A stretch of DNA of 64,000 nucleotides, taken from positions 62,001 to 126,000 of the forward strand of contig CAWDAI010000001.1 in the NCBI GenBank assembly GCA_963800275.1. The letters are read 5' to 3'. The position numbers were made by a program, and so were the translations under genes. Of the stretch, positions 55,204-64,000 are shown piece by piece. Source of the DNA: JAFMJV01 sp963800275. GTDB taxonomy: Bacteria; Chloroflexota; Limnocylindria; Limnocylindrales; CSP1-4. Positions within the stretch are counted from its first letter, which is position 1. Each line of letters starts with the position of its first letter. Below the pieces are notes generated by a model. The model made no database searches, was not told where the DNA came from, and saw only the letters and a program-made list of their open reading frames with translations.

Positions 55204-56433
55204 ATGACGGGCTCGAACGGTTCGGTCGAGGAGATGCGCGAGGAGCTCTACGCGCTGCTGCGCACGCAGAAGGGCCCGATCGTGGAGGTCGCCGTCGCCG
55301 ACACCGGCATCCGCGCCGAGCGCCTGGCCTGGGGTTTCGACCAGATCCTCGACCTGGTCTCCGAACGCGCTCCCTCGGCCGAGCGTCTGGGCCAGTGGCG
55401 TGATCGGGGCATGGCCCTGGCACGCGAGGGCGCACCCTCGGAGAAGGTCTACGACGCGTACCTCTCGCTCAACTGGGCCATCTGGGAGGCGGTCATGCAT
55501 GCCGAGCACATCGAGCGTTCAGTCATCCTTGACTTCGCCGATCGCTTGCTGCGCGGCATGGACGACGTGATCGCGGCCATCTCGGAGGGCTACGTGCGCG
55601 TGGAGCTGGAGCTGGCCACGGCCCACACCGAGCGGCGGCGGGCCGTCCTGGAGGACCTGCTCACGGCCCCGCGGGCCACACCGGCCGACCGCGCCCGCAT
55701 CCGGTTGCGCGCAGAACGCAACGGGCTCGCGGTGGGCGACCCCTACCGGCTGGTGGTGATCCATGCGGAGGGGCCGGAGGAGCACGAGGTCGGGGCGCTG
55801 GTGGACGAGTTGGAGCGGCGCGTGCGGGTGCCGCAGCCCAACCATCACGACAAGCCCGGCATCCGGCTGCCGGTCGTGCTCGAGTGGCGCGCGCACATCC
55901 TCGTCTTCAGCCGCGCCACGTGGTCCGGCGAGCGTCGCCTGCGAGCATCGCTGGTGGAGGTCCTCGGCGAGCACTTCGTGGCCGTGGACAGCGGGCCGGT
56001 CGAGGGCGTCGAGCCCTTGGCGGAGCGGCTGGCCGAGGTCGAGTACAGCGCGACCGTGGCGGAGGCGCTCGGGCGCTGGGGCTGGTTGGATGATCCTGGC
56101 GAGCTGGCGCTCGAGACGACGTTCCTGCTCGACGAGCAGCTCCTGCGGCAGCTGATCGATCGCGAGCTGGGGCCGCTGCTGGCGGACCCGCGCATGGGCG
56201 AGGAGCTGGTGGAGACGCTGGCGGTGTACCTGGGCTCTCGCCAGAACGTGCGCGAGGCCGCGCGGCGCCTGCACCTGGCGCCACGCACGGTGGCCTATCG
56301 CCTGGAGCGGATCGAGACGCTGCTCGGCCATGACCTCGACGGTCAGGCGGCGGCACGCGTGGGGGCTGCCCTGCTGGCGCTCAACGTCAGCCGTCGCGTG
56401 GGCATCTCCGAGAGCCGGGTCGAGCCGCTCTGA
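55204..56433 (+). CDS. PucR family transcriptional regulator
   Basis: 409 residues from ATG 55204, where GGAGGCGCGG is upstream. The N-terminal half is helical, the middle (about 170-330) resembles a GGDEF-like/CdaR domain, and the C-terminal helix-turn-helix is LAVYLGSRQNVREAARRLHL followed by APRTVAYRLERIETLLG. PucR proteins act as activators for purine, amino-acid or other catabolic genes. The FTR1-cupredoxin pair starts downstream but has its own promoter, so control of it is uncertain. Confidence 0.88.
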   Translation: MTGSNGSVEEMREELYALLRTQKGPIVEVAVADTGIRAERLAWGFDQILDLVSERAPSAERLGQWRDRGMALAREGAPSEKVYDAYLSLNWAIWEAVMHAEHIERSVILDFADRLLRGMDDVIAAISEGYVRVELELATAHTERRRAVLEDLLTAPRATPADRARIRLRAERNGLAVGDPYRLVVIHAEGPEEHEVGALVDELERRVRVPQPNHHDKPGIRLPVVLEWRAHILVFSRATWSGERRLRASLVEVLGEHFVAVDSGPVEGVEPLAERLAEVEYSATVAEALGRWGWLDDPGELALETTFLLDEQLLRQLIDRELGPLLADPRMGEELVETLAVYLGSRQNVREAARRLHLAPRTVAYRLERIETLLGHDLDGQAAARVGAALLALNVSRRVGISESRVEPL

Positions 56434-56487
56434 TATCACCGTTGCGTGTCCGCATCCGGTGTACCTGAACCAGCGTGACAAGGGCGC

Positions 56488-56516
56488 TTGACAGGCGATA
56501 GCAGGCAGCCTAGGGT
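56488..56516 (+). promoter_or_regulatory. Sigma-70-like promoter for the FTR1 operon
   Basis: TTGACA at 56488-56493, a 17-base spacer and TAGGGT at 56511-56516. It overlaps the TTG at 56516, so translation cannot start there and must begin at the TTG at 56549. Confidence 0.6.
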
Positions 56517-56548
56517 TGCTGCATCCGTCACCCCGCACGAGGTTCGGT

Positions 56549-57376
56549 TTGACCGCCACCTTCTTCATCACGCTGCGCGAAGGCCTCGAGGCTGCACTGA
56601 TCGTGGGCATCATCGCCGCCTACCTCGTGAAGGTCGGCCGGCGTGACCTGTTGCGCCCGGTCGCCGCCGGCGTCCTGCTGGCGGTCGTGCTCTGCATCGG
56701 CCTCGGTGTCGCGGTCGTCGCGACTGTGGGCCGCCTGCCGTTGCAGTTGCAGGCCACCCTGGAGGGCATCGGCGCCATCACCGCCGTCGTCATCGTGACC
56801 TGGATGCTCTTCTGGATGCGTCGCCAGGGCCGGTCCCTGAAGGGCGAGCTGGAGGGCCACCTGGCGGCGGCCATCGCCAGCGGCACCGCCCTCGCGCTCG
56901 TGGGCCTGGCCTTCCTGGCGGTCATCCGCGAGGGCATCGAGACGGTCCTCTTCCTGCTCGCGGTGCTCACCTCGCGCGGCGATACCGGTCCCGCGCTCCT
57001 CGGCGGCTTGATCGGCCTGGGTGTCGCGGCGGCCATGGGTTGGGCCATCTTCGCCATGGGCGTGCGCATCAACCTGGGGCGGTTCTTCACCTGGACCGGC
57101 GTGGTGCTCATCTTCGTCGCGGGCGGACTGGTCATGTACGCGGTGGCCGAGTTCACCGAGGCCGGCCTGCTGCCGGCGAGCCCCGCGGCCTTCGACATCG
57201 GCGCGACCCTGCCGGACAACTCACCCCTGGGCTCCGTCCTGGCCGGCCTGTTCGGCTACCGCTCGTCGCCGTCGGTACTGCAGGTCGCCTCGTATCTCGC
57301 CTACGTCGTGCCCGTGCTCACCCTCTTCGCCTTCGACGGCCGGTGGCAACTCCGGCGGCAGCCGGCCAGCGCCTAG
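56549..57376 (+). CDS. FTR1 family iron permease (EfeU-like)
   Basis: 275 residues from TTG 56549, chosen by GAGG seven bases upstream and the promoter position. The two REGLE-type iron motifs are present: LREGLEA (about 9-15) and IREGIETVLF (126-135). Seven membrane helices can be counted, as in EfeU and yeast Ftr1p. It imports ferric iron. The cupredoxin lipoprotein follows 32 bases downstream, as in EfeUO-type systems, although no peroxidase gene (EfeB) is here. Confidence 0.88.
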   Translation: MTATFFITLREGLEAALIVGIIAAYLVKVGRRDLLRPVAAGVLLAVVLCIGLGVAVVATVGRLPLQLQATLEGIGAITAVVIVTWMLFWMRRQGRSLKGELEGHLAAAIASGTALALVGLAFLAVIREGIETVLFLLAVLTSRGDTGPALLGGLIGLGVAAAMGWAIFAMGVRINLGRFFTWTGVVLIFVAGGLVMYAVAEFTEAGLLPASPAAFDIGATLPDNSPLGSVLAGLFGYRSSPSVLQVASYLAYVVPVLTLFAFDGRWQLRRQPASA

Positions 57377-57408
57377 CCCTCGGCCGCGTGTTCATCTCCG
57401 GAGGTCCC

Positions 57409-57792
57409 ATGTCCATTCGCTCGATCCTGCTTGCGCTGCCCCTGGTCGCCGTCGTGCCGCTCGTCGTCGCATGCGGTGGTGACGAGCCGGAGGAGACGGC
57501 CAGCCAGTCAGCCTCGAACGTGGACATCGTGGCCACCGAGTACGCCTTCTCGCCGGAGAACGTGACCGTCCCGGCCGGCGAGGTCACGTTCACGGTGCGC
57601 AACGACGGCCAGGAAGAGCATGAGTTCGAGATCTTCCAGGGCGACCGGGTCATCGACGAGGTCGAGGGGCTCATCCCCGGTCTGGAGCGCGACCTGACGG
57701 TCACTCTCGACCCGGGTGAGTACCGGATCGTGTGCATGCTCAACGACCATCTCGAGCGCGGCATGGAGGCGACGCTGACGGTCACCGCCTGA
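57409..57792 (+). CDS. Cupredoxin-domain lipoprotein linked to iron uptake
   Basis: 127 residues. Lipobox LVVAC with Cys22 as the lipidation site. The beta-sandwich EYAFSPENVTVPAGEVTF has candidate type 1 copper ligands H71 (EEHEF), C109, H114 and M119 in VCMLNDHLERGM. It resembles the EfeO N-terminal cupredoxin domain. It likely oxidises or hands iron to the FTR1 permease at the membrane surface. GGAGG precedes the ATG at 57409. Confidence 0.85.
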   Translation: MSIRSILLALPLVAVVPLVVACGGDEPEETASQSASNVDIVATEYAFSPENVTVPAGEVTFTVRNDGQEEHEFEIFQGDRVIDEVEGLIPGLERDLTVTLDPGEYRIVCMLNDHLERGMEATLTVTA

Positions 57793-57832
57793 CGCCGCGG
57801 TCCGTGCGACCCTGGCTGGCGCAGGCCCCAAG

Positions 57833-58320
57833 ATGGGGCTATGCAGGACACCTGCAGGATGCGATGCGGATCCGAGCACGCTGTGCGCGTACCCCGCGGC
57901 CGGCTCGAAGCTCGAGTACCTCATGGCCCGCGGCCCGCGGGTGGACTTCCCCAGCTCGGTCGGCCAGGTCGGCTGGGTCGATTGGCGCACGCTGGTGCAG
58001 GCCAGGTCCGGCACAGGCGGGTGGAAGACGATCAGGCCGATCGAGAAGGTCCGCCGAACCGTCTCGGTCGGGTTCACCAAGTCGTTCCCGACCAGGTTGC
58101 TACCCGTCAAGGGGCCGAAGGGCCAGGCCGAGATCCGTCTCATCAGCCGGCTCGACTGGTTCGACCAAGGCGACGACCACGTCGGCCCGGGTCCGTCACG
58201 TGGTCCGCTCTTTACGGCTGGGACCGGTTCGACAACGACGTCCTGCATACCGACATGATCAGCTTCGACCAGATCGCTCGTCGGTCCACCGGCTCCTGCC
58301 CCGACCGCTGGTACGACTGA
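57833..58320 (+). pseudogene. Frameshifted hypothetical gene
   Basis: The first frame from ATG 57833 reads KLEYLMARGPRVDFPSS, VDWRTLVQARSGTGGWKTI and RLISRLDWFDQGDDHVG. Near 58185 the frame changes and continues as VTWSALYGWDRFDNDVLHTD to a stop at 58318-58320. Both halves look coding and together give about 160 residues. No domain is recognised. Either a broken gene or a base error. Confidence 0.45.
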
Positions 58321-58372
58321 GCGGCCAGGTCGAAGTCGGAGTCGGGTCGGGGTAGGTGGGGGCGAGGCGCGG

Positions 58373-59008
58373 TCAGGACGAGGCGCGCTCACCCGCATCG
58401 GCTTCACCGCTGGCGCCCTCCGGCACCTGGGCCAGCACGTCTTCGATGTCGAAGCCATCCAGGGGCAGGATGCCGAAGACGGCGAAGAACACGTCGCCGC
58501 GGGTGAAGGTCCAGCCCCACGGCTTCGAGGCCCATGGTCCCGGCATGTCCTCGTCCACGACCTCACCGACCGGACGCCCCTCGACCGTCGATGGCCTGAG
58601 CGTGATGCCGTTCGGCAGGGCGCGGCCGTTGAACCCGAAGGTGGCCAGGAGGTCTTCCTGCAGCGGTTCGGGGTCCACGCCGTCGATGCGAACGGCGATG
58701 ATGATGAGGTCCTCGCCCACGGCCTCCGCGAAGCGCACGTCAGCCAGTTCCTTCTGCAGCGGGAGCAGGAGGTCCTGCAGCGACGCGAGGCCAACGCGCT
58801 CCGCGATGGCCGCACCATCGAGCTGGTCGCTCGGTTGGAGTGTCCGCGCCCCGACCGAGCGAGGCAGCAGGAGGGTCAAGTCCGCCGGGGCGGACAGCGG
58901 CGTAGCCAGCGGTGTGGCCTCCGGCGAGGGCTCCTGGGCCACCGCCTGGCTCCCCACGATCACCGCCAGCAGCGCGAGTGCCGCCGGCAGTCCAGCGCGC
59001 TTCCTCAT
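58373..59008 (-). CDS. Exported protein of unknown function, 211 residues
   Basis: ATG 59008 with GGAGGAGG upstream. The signal peptide runs to about residue 25 (AVAQE), then a Pro/Ala/Thr linker and a domain of about 165 residues (LASLQDLLLPLQKELADVRF, IIAVRIDGVDPEPL, WTFTRGDVFFAVFG). No family recognised. No clear cofactor residues. Confidence 0.7.
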   Translation of the reverse strand: MRKRAGLPAALALLAVIVGSQAVAQEPSPEATPLATPLSAPADLTLLLPRSVGARTLQPSDQLDGAAIAERVGLASLQDLLLPLQKELADVRFAEAVGEDLIIIAVRIDGVDPEPLQEDLLATFGFNGRALPNGITLRPSTVEGRPVGEVVDEDMPGPWASKPWGWTFTRGDVFFAVFGILPLDGFDIEDVLAQVPEGASGEADAGERASS

Positions 59009-59157
59009 GGCGTCCTCCTCCTTGCAGTCTGCCTGGCAGCGGCCCATGGCGCCGTGGTGGCCCGATGGGACGACACGCCGCTCGATCGCGGCCAGAGCAC
59101 CCTACACCGCCTCGCCTGGCCCTCGGAGCATGCTTCGGCCAGCTTCACGCGCGATCC

Positions 59158-59247
<90 letters not shown>

Positions 59248-59294
59248 CGACGCGGCGAGGATAGCAGCGCACCACCCGAAGCCGAAGCCGCGGT

Positions 59295-60494
59295 ATGCTC
59301 GGCCGCGCCGTGACCTCCCGAACCTTGCCTCGCGCGCTGCTCGTGCTGCTCAGTCTGGCCATGCTGCTCGGCTCGGTCCCCAGCCCGGTCAGCGCGGGTG
59401 TGGAACCGGAGCTCGCCGCGACCCTCCAGACGCGCCTAGACCGATGGCGGGCGACGCACCACGCACCTGGCGTGGCTGCCGCGGTGCGCATGCCCGATGG
59501 CTCCCGTTGGATCGGCACCTCCGGTCGCGCCATCCTCGGTCGCAACAGTCGCGACGTCCGTCGCTCCACCCCGTTCGCGGTCGGCTCCCTGACCAAGACG
59601 TTCGTGGCCGCGCTGGTCCTGCAGCTTCGCGACGAGGGCCGCATCCAGCTGGGCTGGACCGTCGACCGCTGGCTCCCGACGTACCCCAAGGCCGACAAGA
59701 TCAACGTCAGGATGCTGCTCAACCACCGCAGTGGCATCTACGACTACTTCGCCCATCCCCGCTACGAGCGCAAAGTCTTCGGCCGGCCGCACCACTATTG
59801 GAAGACGCGAGAGATCCTGGCCCTGACGGGCCCCCGCTACTGCCGGCCCAACCGCTGCTTCCACTACTCCAACACCAATTACGTGCTGCTCAGCAAGATC
59901 GTGCGCAAGATCACCGGGCGGAACGTGGCCGGGGAGATCCGCCGCCGTTTCCTGCAGCCGCTGGGACTGACCGACACCTACTTCCAGGGCCGCGAGCGCG
60001 TCGGCCGGCTACCGGCCAAGGGCTACTGGTGGCTGGGCAGCCGCTGGAGCGGCTTCGCCGACGGCTCCCGCTACCGGCCCAACCGTTCCGCGGCGACGGT
60101 CGCGCATGCGGCCGGTGCCATGGTCTCGTCGGTGCGTGACATCTCCGACTGGCAGGACGCGCTCCTGGGCGGCCGGGTGCTCTCACCGCGCTCGCTGGCG
60201 ATGATGCTGACCTTCCATCGCTCGTCCGGCTACGGCCTGGGCATGCGTCGAGCGTGGCTGGATGGCCGAGCCGGGGTCGGACATGGTGGCTCGCTGCGCG
60301 GCTTCGTCTCGATCATGTATCGCCTGCCGGTGGAAGACCTCGACGTGGTGATCCTCACGAACCTCGGTCGGGTGAGCGTGCAAGGCCTGGCTGACAAGCT
60401 CACGCACGCCGCACTCGCGAGCCTCATACCCGAGCCGACCCCCTCACCCACGCCCGCCCCGACGCTCACGCCGGAGGCCAGTCCGGCCGGCTGA
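59295..60494 (+). CDS. Serine hydrolase, beta-lactamase class C/DD-peptidase-like, exported
   Basis: 399 residues. Signal peptide to about residue 34 (PVSAG). Active-site motifs are S98-L-T-K101, YSNTNYV (YxN) and VGHGGS (the HxG equivalent of KTG), giving the class C beta-lactamase/DD-carboxypeptidase fold. A Pro/Thr-rich tail ends the protein. It could trim peptidoglycan or hydrolyse esters; resistance is not implied. Divergent from tRNA-Ser. Confidence 0.85.
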   Translation: MLGRAVTSRTLPRALLVLLSLAMLLGSVPSPVSAGVEPELAATLQTRLDRWRATHHAPGVAAAVRMPDGSRWIGTSGRAILGRNSRDVRRSTPFAVGSLTKTFVAALVLQLRDEGRIQLGWTVDRWLPTYPKADKINVRMLLNHRSGIYDYFAHPRYERKVFGRPHHYWKTREILALTGPRYCRPNRCFHYSNTNYVLLSKIVRKITGRNVAGEIRRRFLQPLGLTDTYFQGRERVGRLPAKGYWWLGSRWSGFADGSRYRPNRSAATVAHAAGAMVSSVRDISDWQDALLGGRVLSPRSLAMMLTFHRSSGYGLGMRRAWLDGRAGVGHGGSLRGFVSIMYRLPVEDLDVVILTNLGRVSVQGLADKLTHAALASLIPEPTPSPTPAPTLTPEASPAG

Positions 60495-60524
60495 CCCGCC
60501 GCGCGCCGTCGCGCCGGCTGCGAC

Positions 60525-60756
60525 TCAGGCGAGGTCGTGGATGACCCAGACGTTGGGGTCCAGGTGCCAGGCGTGGCCAGAGCCGCTCGGAGACGGCGTC
60601 CTTGAGCATGAACTCCGGCCACACCGATGAGCCGAAACGCTCGACGGCGTGGTGCTGGTCGGGTCGCTCGGCGAGGGTGGTCAACTCGTGACCACCGGGC
60701 AGGTGATGCCCTTGCGAGCGGAGCTCGTCGGTGAGTGTCATGCCGGCCACGATCAT
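60525..60756 (-). pseudogene. Degenerate short reading frame, possibly acetyltransferase remnant
   Basis: From 60756 the frame MIVAGMTLTDELRSQGHHLP continues to MLKDAVSERLWPRLAP, then seems to shift so that DPNVWVIHDLA and a TGA at 60525 are reached in another frame. The text resembles the opening of a GNAT-like protein but lacks its CoA loop. Probably a fragment; low certainty. Confidence 0.35.
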
Positions 60757-60767
60757 CGAACGGGCTC

Positions 60768-62087
60768 TCAGTCGGCGCTGATGCGCTCTCCCAGCCGGGC
60801 GCGGAGCGCCTCCGGCACCAGCACCGAGCCGTCGGCCTGCTGATAGACCTCCAGGATGGCCGCGACCACGCGCGCGAGGGCGAGGCCCGAGCCGTTGAGC
60901 GTGTGCAGGATCTCCGGCTTGGCACCCTTCTCCGGGCGGTAGCGGATCTGCATGCGGCGCGCCTGGTAGTCGCGGAAGTTGGAGATCGAGCTGACCTCCA
61001 GCCAGTCTTCCACGCCCGGCGCCCAGACCTCCAGGTCGTATTTCTTGGCCTGCGTGAAGCCCATGTCACCGGTGGCCATGAGCTTGACCCGATAGGGCAG
61101 GCCCAGCCGCTGCAGGCAGGCCTCCGCCCGGGCGGTCATCCACTCGAGAGTGTCGTTGGAGTCTTCCGGCCTGACGAAGGCCACCATCTCCACCTTGTCG
61201 AACTGGTGTACGCGCAGGATGCCGCGGGTCTTGGCGCCGGCCGCGCCGGCCTCGCGGCGGAAGCACGGCGAGTAGGCCGCGTAGTAGATGGGCAGATCGT
61301 CCGCTTCGATGATCTCGTCACGGTGGATGTTGGTGACCGGTACCTCCGCGGTCGGCACGAGATAGAACTCGTCGCGCGTGACCACGTACATCTGGTCTTC
61401 CTTGTCGGGGATCTGTCCGGTCCCGCGTGCGGAATCCTCGTTGACTACGACCGGCGGCCAGACCTCCGTCATGCCGTGCTCGGTGGTATGCAGGTCGAGG
61501 AAGAAGTCGATGAGCGTCCGCTGCAGCTTGGACCCGGCGCCTTTGTACAGGGGCCAGCCGGAGCCGGTGATCTTGGCCCCGGCGGCGAGATCGAACATGC
61601 CCAGCGCCTCGGCCACGTCCCAGTGCGGCTTGCGCACCCACGCGGGCTGGCCGTCGGCCGCGGGCTCCTCGTGCGGCGTCATGGGCTCGCCCCACGTGCG
61701 CACGATGATGCTCGCCTCCTCGCCACCGACGGGCACGTCCGGGTCGGGCGGGTTGGGGATGCGCAGCAACAGGTCGTCGAGCGCCGCGCTCACCTCGGCC
61801 AGCTGGCCATCCATGCCGCTCAGCTCCGCGCCGATCCAGTTGGACTGCTCACGCAGCTGGGCCACACGGGCGCCCTTGGGATCCTCACCGCCCTTGATGG
61901 CGATACCGATGGACTCGGAGATCTGCTTCTTCTGGGCGCGCATGGCGTCGGTCTTGCCCAGCAGCTCGCGACGCTGGCCGTCGATGACCAGCGCCTGGTC
62001 CACGAGCGCGGGGTCTTCACCCTTGGCGACGCAGCCGTGGCGGATGATATCGGCCTCTTCACGAAGCCTGGCTGGGCCCACGGTCAT
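60768..62087 (-). CDS. serS: Seryl-tRNA synthetase
   Basis: 439 residues. The N-terminal coiled coil that grips tRNA-Ser spans about 30-110 (QRRELLGKTDAMRAQKKQISES). Class II motifs: motif 2 FRREAGAAGAKTRGILRVHQF and motif 3 LNGSGLALARVVAAILE. Charges serine tRNAs, two of which are encoded in the window. The ATG at 62087 overlaps the lysS stop as ATGA. Confidence 0.95.
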   Translation of the reverse strand: MTVGPARLREEADIIRHGCVAKGEDPALVDQALVIDGQRRELLGKTDAMRAQKKQISESIGIAIKGGEDPKGARVAQLREQSNWIGAELSGMDGQLAEVSAALDDLLLRIPNPPDPDVPVGGEEASIIVRTWGEPMTPHEEPAADGQPAWVRKPHWDVAEALGMFDLAAGAKITGSGWPLYKGAGSKLQRTLIDFFLDLHTTEHGMTEVWPPVVVNEDSARGTGQIPDKEDQMYVVTRDEFYLVPTAEVPVTNIHRDEIIEADDLPIYYAAYSPCFRREAGAAGAKTRGILRVHQFDKVEMVAFVRPEDSNDTLEWMTARAEACLQRLGLPYRVKLMATGDMGFTQAKKYDLEVWAPGVEDWLEVSSISNFRDYQARRMQIRYRPEKGAKPEILHTLNGSGLALARVVAAILEVYQQADGSVLVPEALRARLGERISAD

Positions 62088-63691
62088 CCGGGGACCCCTT
62101 CCCCGGTGGCGGCGGCCGCGGCAGCTTGCAGGCGCTCGAGCACGAACGGCTCTTCCAGGCTCGCCAGCAGCCAGCCTGCTCGAGGGCCATTGGGACGCCC
62201 CAGGAAGGCCGCGTAGACGGCGGCGAAGGCATCGCGCGACGACACGCCGCGCGCCTGGCCGACGCGATAGATGAGGTCCTGCCAGGCGTTGCCGCTGCGA
62301 GGTTGCTCACTGGCTACGCCTGCGGCCAGGTCGGACAGGAAGAGCGCCTGCACCTCGGTCAGCCCGGCCGCCTCAGCGGGCAGGTCGTCACGTACCGCTA
62401 CCTGGTAGCGCTCGGGAGCCCAGCCGTCGAGCCACGCTCGCGCCACGTCCGCACGCTCGCGCAGGATGGCCAGCTCGGTCTCATCGAGGGGAGCACCCTT
62501 CTCTACGGCCATGCGGGCCTCGAGGTCCACGCCGGGGACCTGGACCAGCATGGTCAGGTGCCGGAAGGGCGGCCGGAAGCGGGCGGCCGCCGCGGCTGGA
62601 TCAGCCTCGGCATCCACCAGGGAAAGGCGGAAGATGCGCTCGAAGTCAGCCGGCAGCTCGCCGCGCACCTGCTGGTCGTCGACGGCAGCGGCCAGGCGAT
62701 CGAACTCGTCGAAGAGACCGGGGATGGCATCGCCAGCGGGGTCGAAATCGAGCGCACGTTTGGGCTTGTGGCGCAGGAACAGGAAGCGTATGAGCTCTGG
62801 CGGCAGCAGGACGGCCATCTCGTGGGCGGCCGCGCCCGAGCCCTTGGAGGTGGACATCTTGCGCCCACCGACGTTGAGGAACTCGTAGACCACGTTGAGC
62901 GGCGGCTCACGGTCGAAGACTCGGCGGCTGATGGCCTCGCTGCGATCGCGGCTGCCGCCCTTGGTCCCGAGGTCCTTGCCACAACCCTCGATGGTGATGC
63001 CGAAGTGACTCCACTTGGCGGCCCAGTCGACGTTGAACGGCAGCTTGGCCCGGCCGCCCGCAGGCTCCACGCGGCCCTTGTAGCCGCAGCCGGTAGCCCA
63101 GGACACGTAGTCGGGCTTGCACTCGTAGGCCACGGTGCGGCCATCCCAGTCGGTGGCCAGCGTGGTGCCGATGCGGCCGCAGCTCTCGCAGATGATGCTC
63201 ACCGGTAGCCAGCCGGGCGCACGCTCCACGTTGCTGACCTTCAGGTAGATGTCGCGCACGACCTCCGCCCGGTCGAGGGCGGCGCGGATGTAGGGGTCCA
63301 TGGATCCATCTCCATAGAGCTCGCTCATCCAGTAGATCTCCGGATGCACACCCAGGCCCTCGAAGGTACCCATGAAGAGCTCGCCCACGAAGTAGCGGGC
63401 GTAGCTGCTCGCGGTGCTGCCCTCCGGAGCCGGCACGTGCGCGAGGGGCACGCCCATGTAGCGCTCGACCGCATCAGGGGTCAGCAGCGCCTGCGAGTCC
63501 ATGGGGTCCAGGTCGTCCACGCCGTAGAGGTAGCGGCTGGGCAGATCCGCCTGCAGCAGCGCCCGGTGGATGACGTCGTGGAGGACCACGCCGCGCAGCG
63601 AGCCGATGTGGACGGTGCCGGACGGAGTCTTGGAATCGTTGACGATCTGCGGTCCGTCGAAGCGCGCGGCCAGCTCATCAGCCCAGAACAT
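62084..63691 (-). CDS. lysS: Class I lysyl-tRNA synthetase
   Basis: 535 residues. The class I signatures are HIGS (28-31) and KMSTSKGS (278-285). A Cys cluster (IICESCGRIG ... YECKPDYVSWATGCGYKG) may bind zinc. This is the archaeal-type class I LysRS, found in archaea and a minority of bacteria in place of the class II enzyme. Downstream of greA and overlapping serS, so the three form a translation and transcription operon. Confidence 0.93.
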   Translation of the reverse strand: MFWADELAARFDGPQIVNDSKTPSGTVHIGSLRGVVLHDVIHRALLQADLPSRYLYGVDDLDPMDSQALLTPDAVERYMGVPLAHVPAPEGSTASSYARYFVGELFMGTFEGLGVHPEIYWMSELYGDGSMDPYIRAALDRAEVVRDIYLKVSNVERAPGWLPVSIICESCGRIGTTLATDWDGRTVAYECKPDYVSWATGCGYKGRVEPAGGRAKLPFNVDWAAKWSHFGITIEGCGKDLGTKGGSRDRSEAISRRVFDREPPLNVVYEFLNVGGRKMSTSKGSGAAAHEMAVLLPPELIRFLFLRHKPKRALDFDPAGDAIPGLFDEFDRLAAAVDDQQVRGELPADFERIFRLSLVDAEADPAAAAARFRPPFRHLTMLVQVPGVDLEARMAVEKGAPLDETELAILRERADVARAWLDGWAPERYQVAVRDDLPAEAAGLTEVQALFLSDLAAGVASEQPRSGNAWQDLIYRVGQARGVSSRDAFAAVYAAFLGRPNGPRAGWLLASLEEPFVLERLQAAAAAATGEGVPG

Positions 63692-63757
63692 GCGTGGTCC
63701 CCTCTCCCGACGGGGACGGGCTGGGGTGGAGCCGTCCGACCGTCCGGCGGTGCGGCG

Positions 63758-64000
63758 TCAGCGGATGCTGACGATGGTGTAGGTGGAGTCCCCGGCCGGG
63801 ACGGAGACCGTCACGGCCTCGCCCTTCTTCTTGCCCAGCAGTGCCCGGCCCACGGGCGATTCATTGGAGATGCGACCCTGGTCGGGTGCCGCCTCGGCGG
63901 CGCCGACGATGGTGTACTTCTCCTTGCCGGTCTCGCCCTCGAGGGTCACCGTGGAGCCGATCTGCACGTAGGAGCGCGAGGGCTTCTCGTCGATGATGAC
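63758..64000 (-). CDS. greA: Transcription elongation factor GreA, C-terminal part
   Basis: 81 codons are visible and the 5' end is outside the window. The FKBP-like C-terminal domain is clear: GSTVTLEGETGKEKYTIVGA, then ISNESPVGRALLGKKKGEAV and VPAGDSTYTIVSI. GreA rescues stalled RNA polymerase. The coiled-coil domain with the acidic tip lies beyond the edge. It is followed 66 bases later by lysS. Confidence 0.9.
   Translation of the reverse strand, partial: VIIDEKPSRSYVQIGSTVTLEGETGKEKYTIVGAAEAAPDQGRISNESPVGRALLGKKKGEAVTVSVPAGDSTYTIVSIR

Noticed and set aside
57508..58818. 436-codon minus-strand frame
   Set aside because: Crosses the cupredoxin gene antisense and part of the 58373 gene out of frame; Arg/Ser-rich with no domain.

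Overview
The window is GC-rich, densely packed bacterial DNA with many 1 to 8 nt gene overlaps, GTG and TTG starts and strong purine-rich ribosome binding sites. A class I lysyl-tRNA synthetase beside serS, a DUF2231-Rieske protein, zinc-ribbon class III cyclases, several sugar ABC importers and rare glycoside hydrolases suggest a soil Chloroflexota of the Limnocylindria type. This is an inference from gene content. A high-GC actinobacterium is the main alternative.

Layout. (1) 1-11.7 kb: an FAD/Fe-S D-2-hydroxyacid dehydrogenase and an enolase-superfamily enzyme on the minus strand, then a ThDP enzyme and SDR pair on the plus strand. A run of small stress or accessory genes follows: PPC/DUF296, a lipoprotein, a repeat-bearing membrane protein, a stand-alone phage-protease-tail-like domain, Rieske, dodecin, VOC and a frameshifted cyclase. 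(2) 11.7-18.2 kb: an arabinofuranoside locus with CUT1 importer genes divergent from a GH127 enzyme and a LacI regulator. (3) 18.3-26.1 kb: ferritin, MarR with a DHA2 efflux pump, small membrane and secreted proteins with tandem repeats, and tRNA-Arg and tRNA-Ser. (4) 26.2-35.4 kb: aroE, a CysQ-like phosphatase, a GH18 protein, and the minus-strand operon trpD-trpCFB-trpA facing a GbsR-type regulator. (5) 35.5-41.5 kb: a zinc dehydrogenase and SDR, a CUT2 importer in binding protein-permease-ATPase order, and a D-2-hydroxyacid dehydrogenase. (6) 41.5-48.8 kb: an alpha-glucan locus (GH66-like, GH15-like, CUT1 importer, ROK repressor). (7) 48.9-54.5 kb: two ABC ATPase/permease pairs, TrxC-type thioredoxin and a large exported protein. 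(8) 54.6-64 kb: GNAT, PucR regulator, FTR1 permease with cupredoxin, exported proteins, tRNA-Ser, serine hydrolase, and a translation operon greA-lysS-serS.

The most unusual items are a single reading frame joining TrpC, TrpF and TrpB, with a one-base break inside TrpB; a trpA frame running about 520 nt antisense into the neighbouring GH18 gene; short direct duplications recurring at gene junctions, one of which creates an 8-codon minicistron; a LacI-like half-site shared by two sugar loci; and a stand-alone domain resembling the tail of phage prohead proteases. At least five coding regions carry small frameshifts, so assembly error must be excluded before biological meaning is given to the breaks. 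I did not find a convincing wholly new system.
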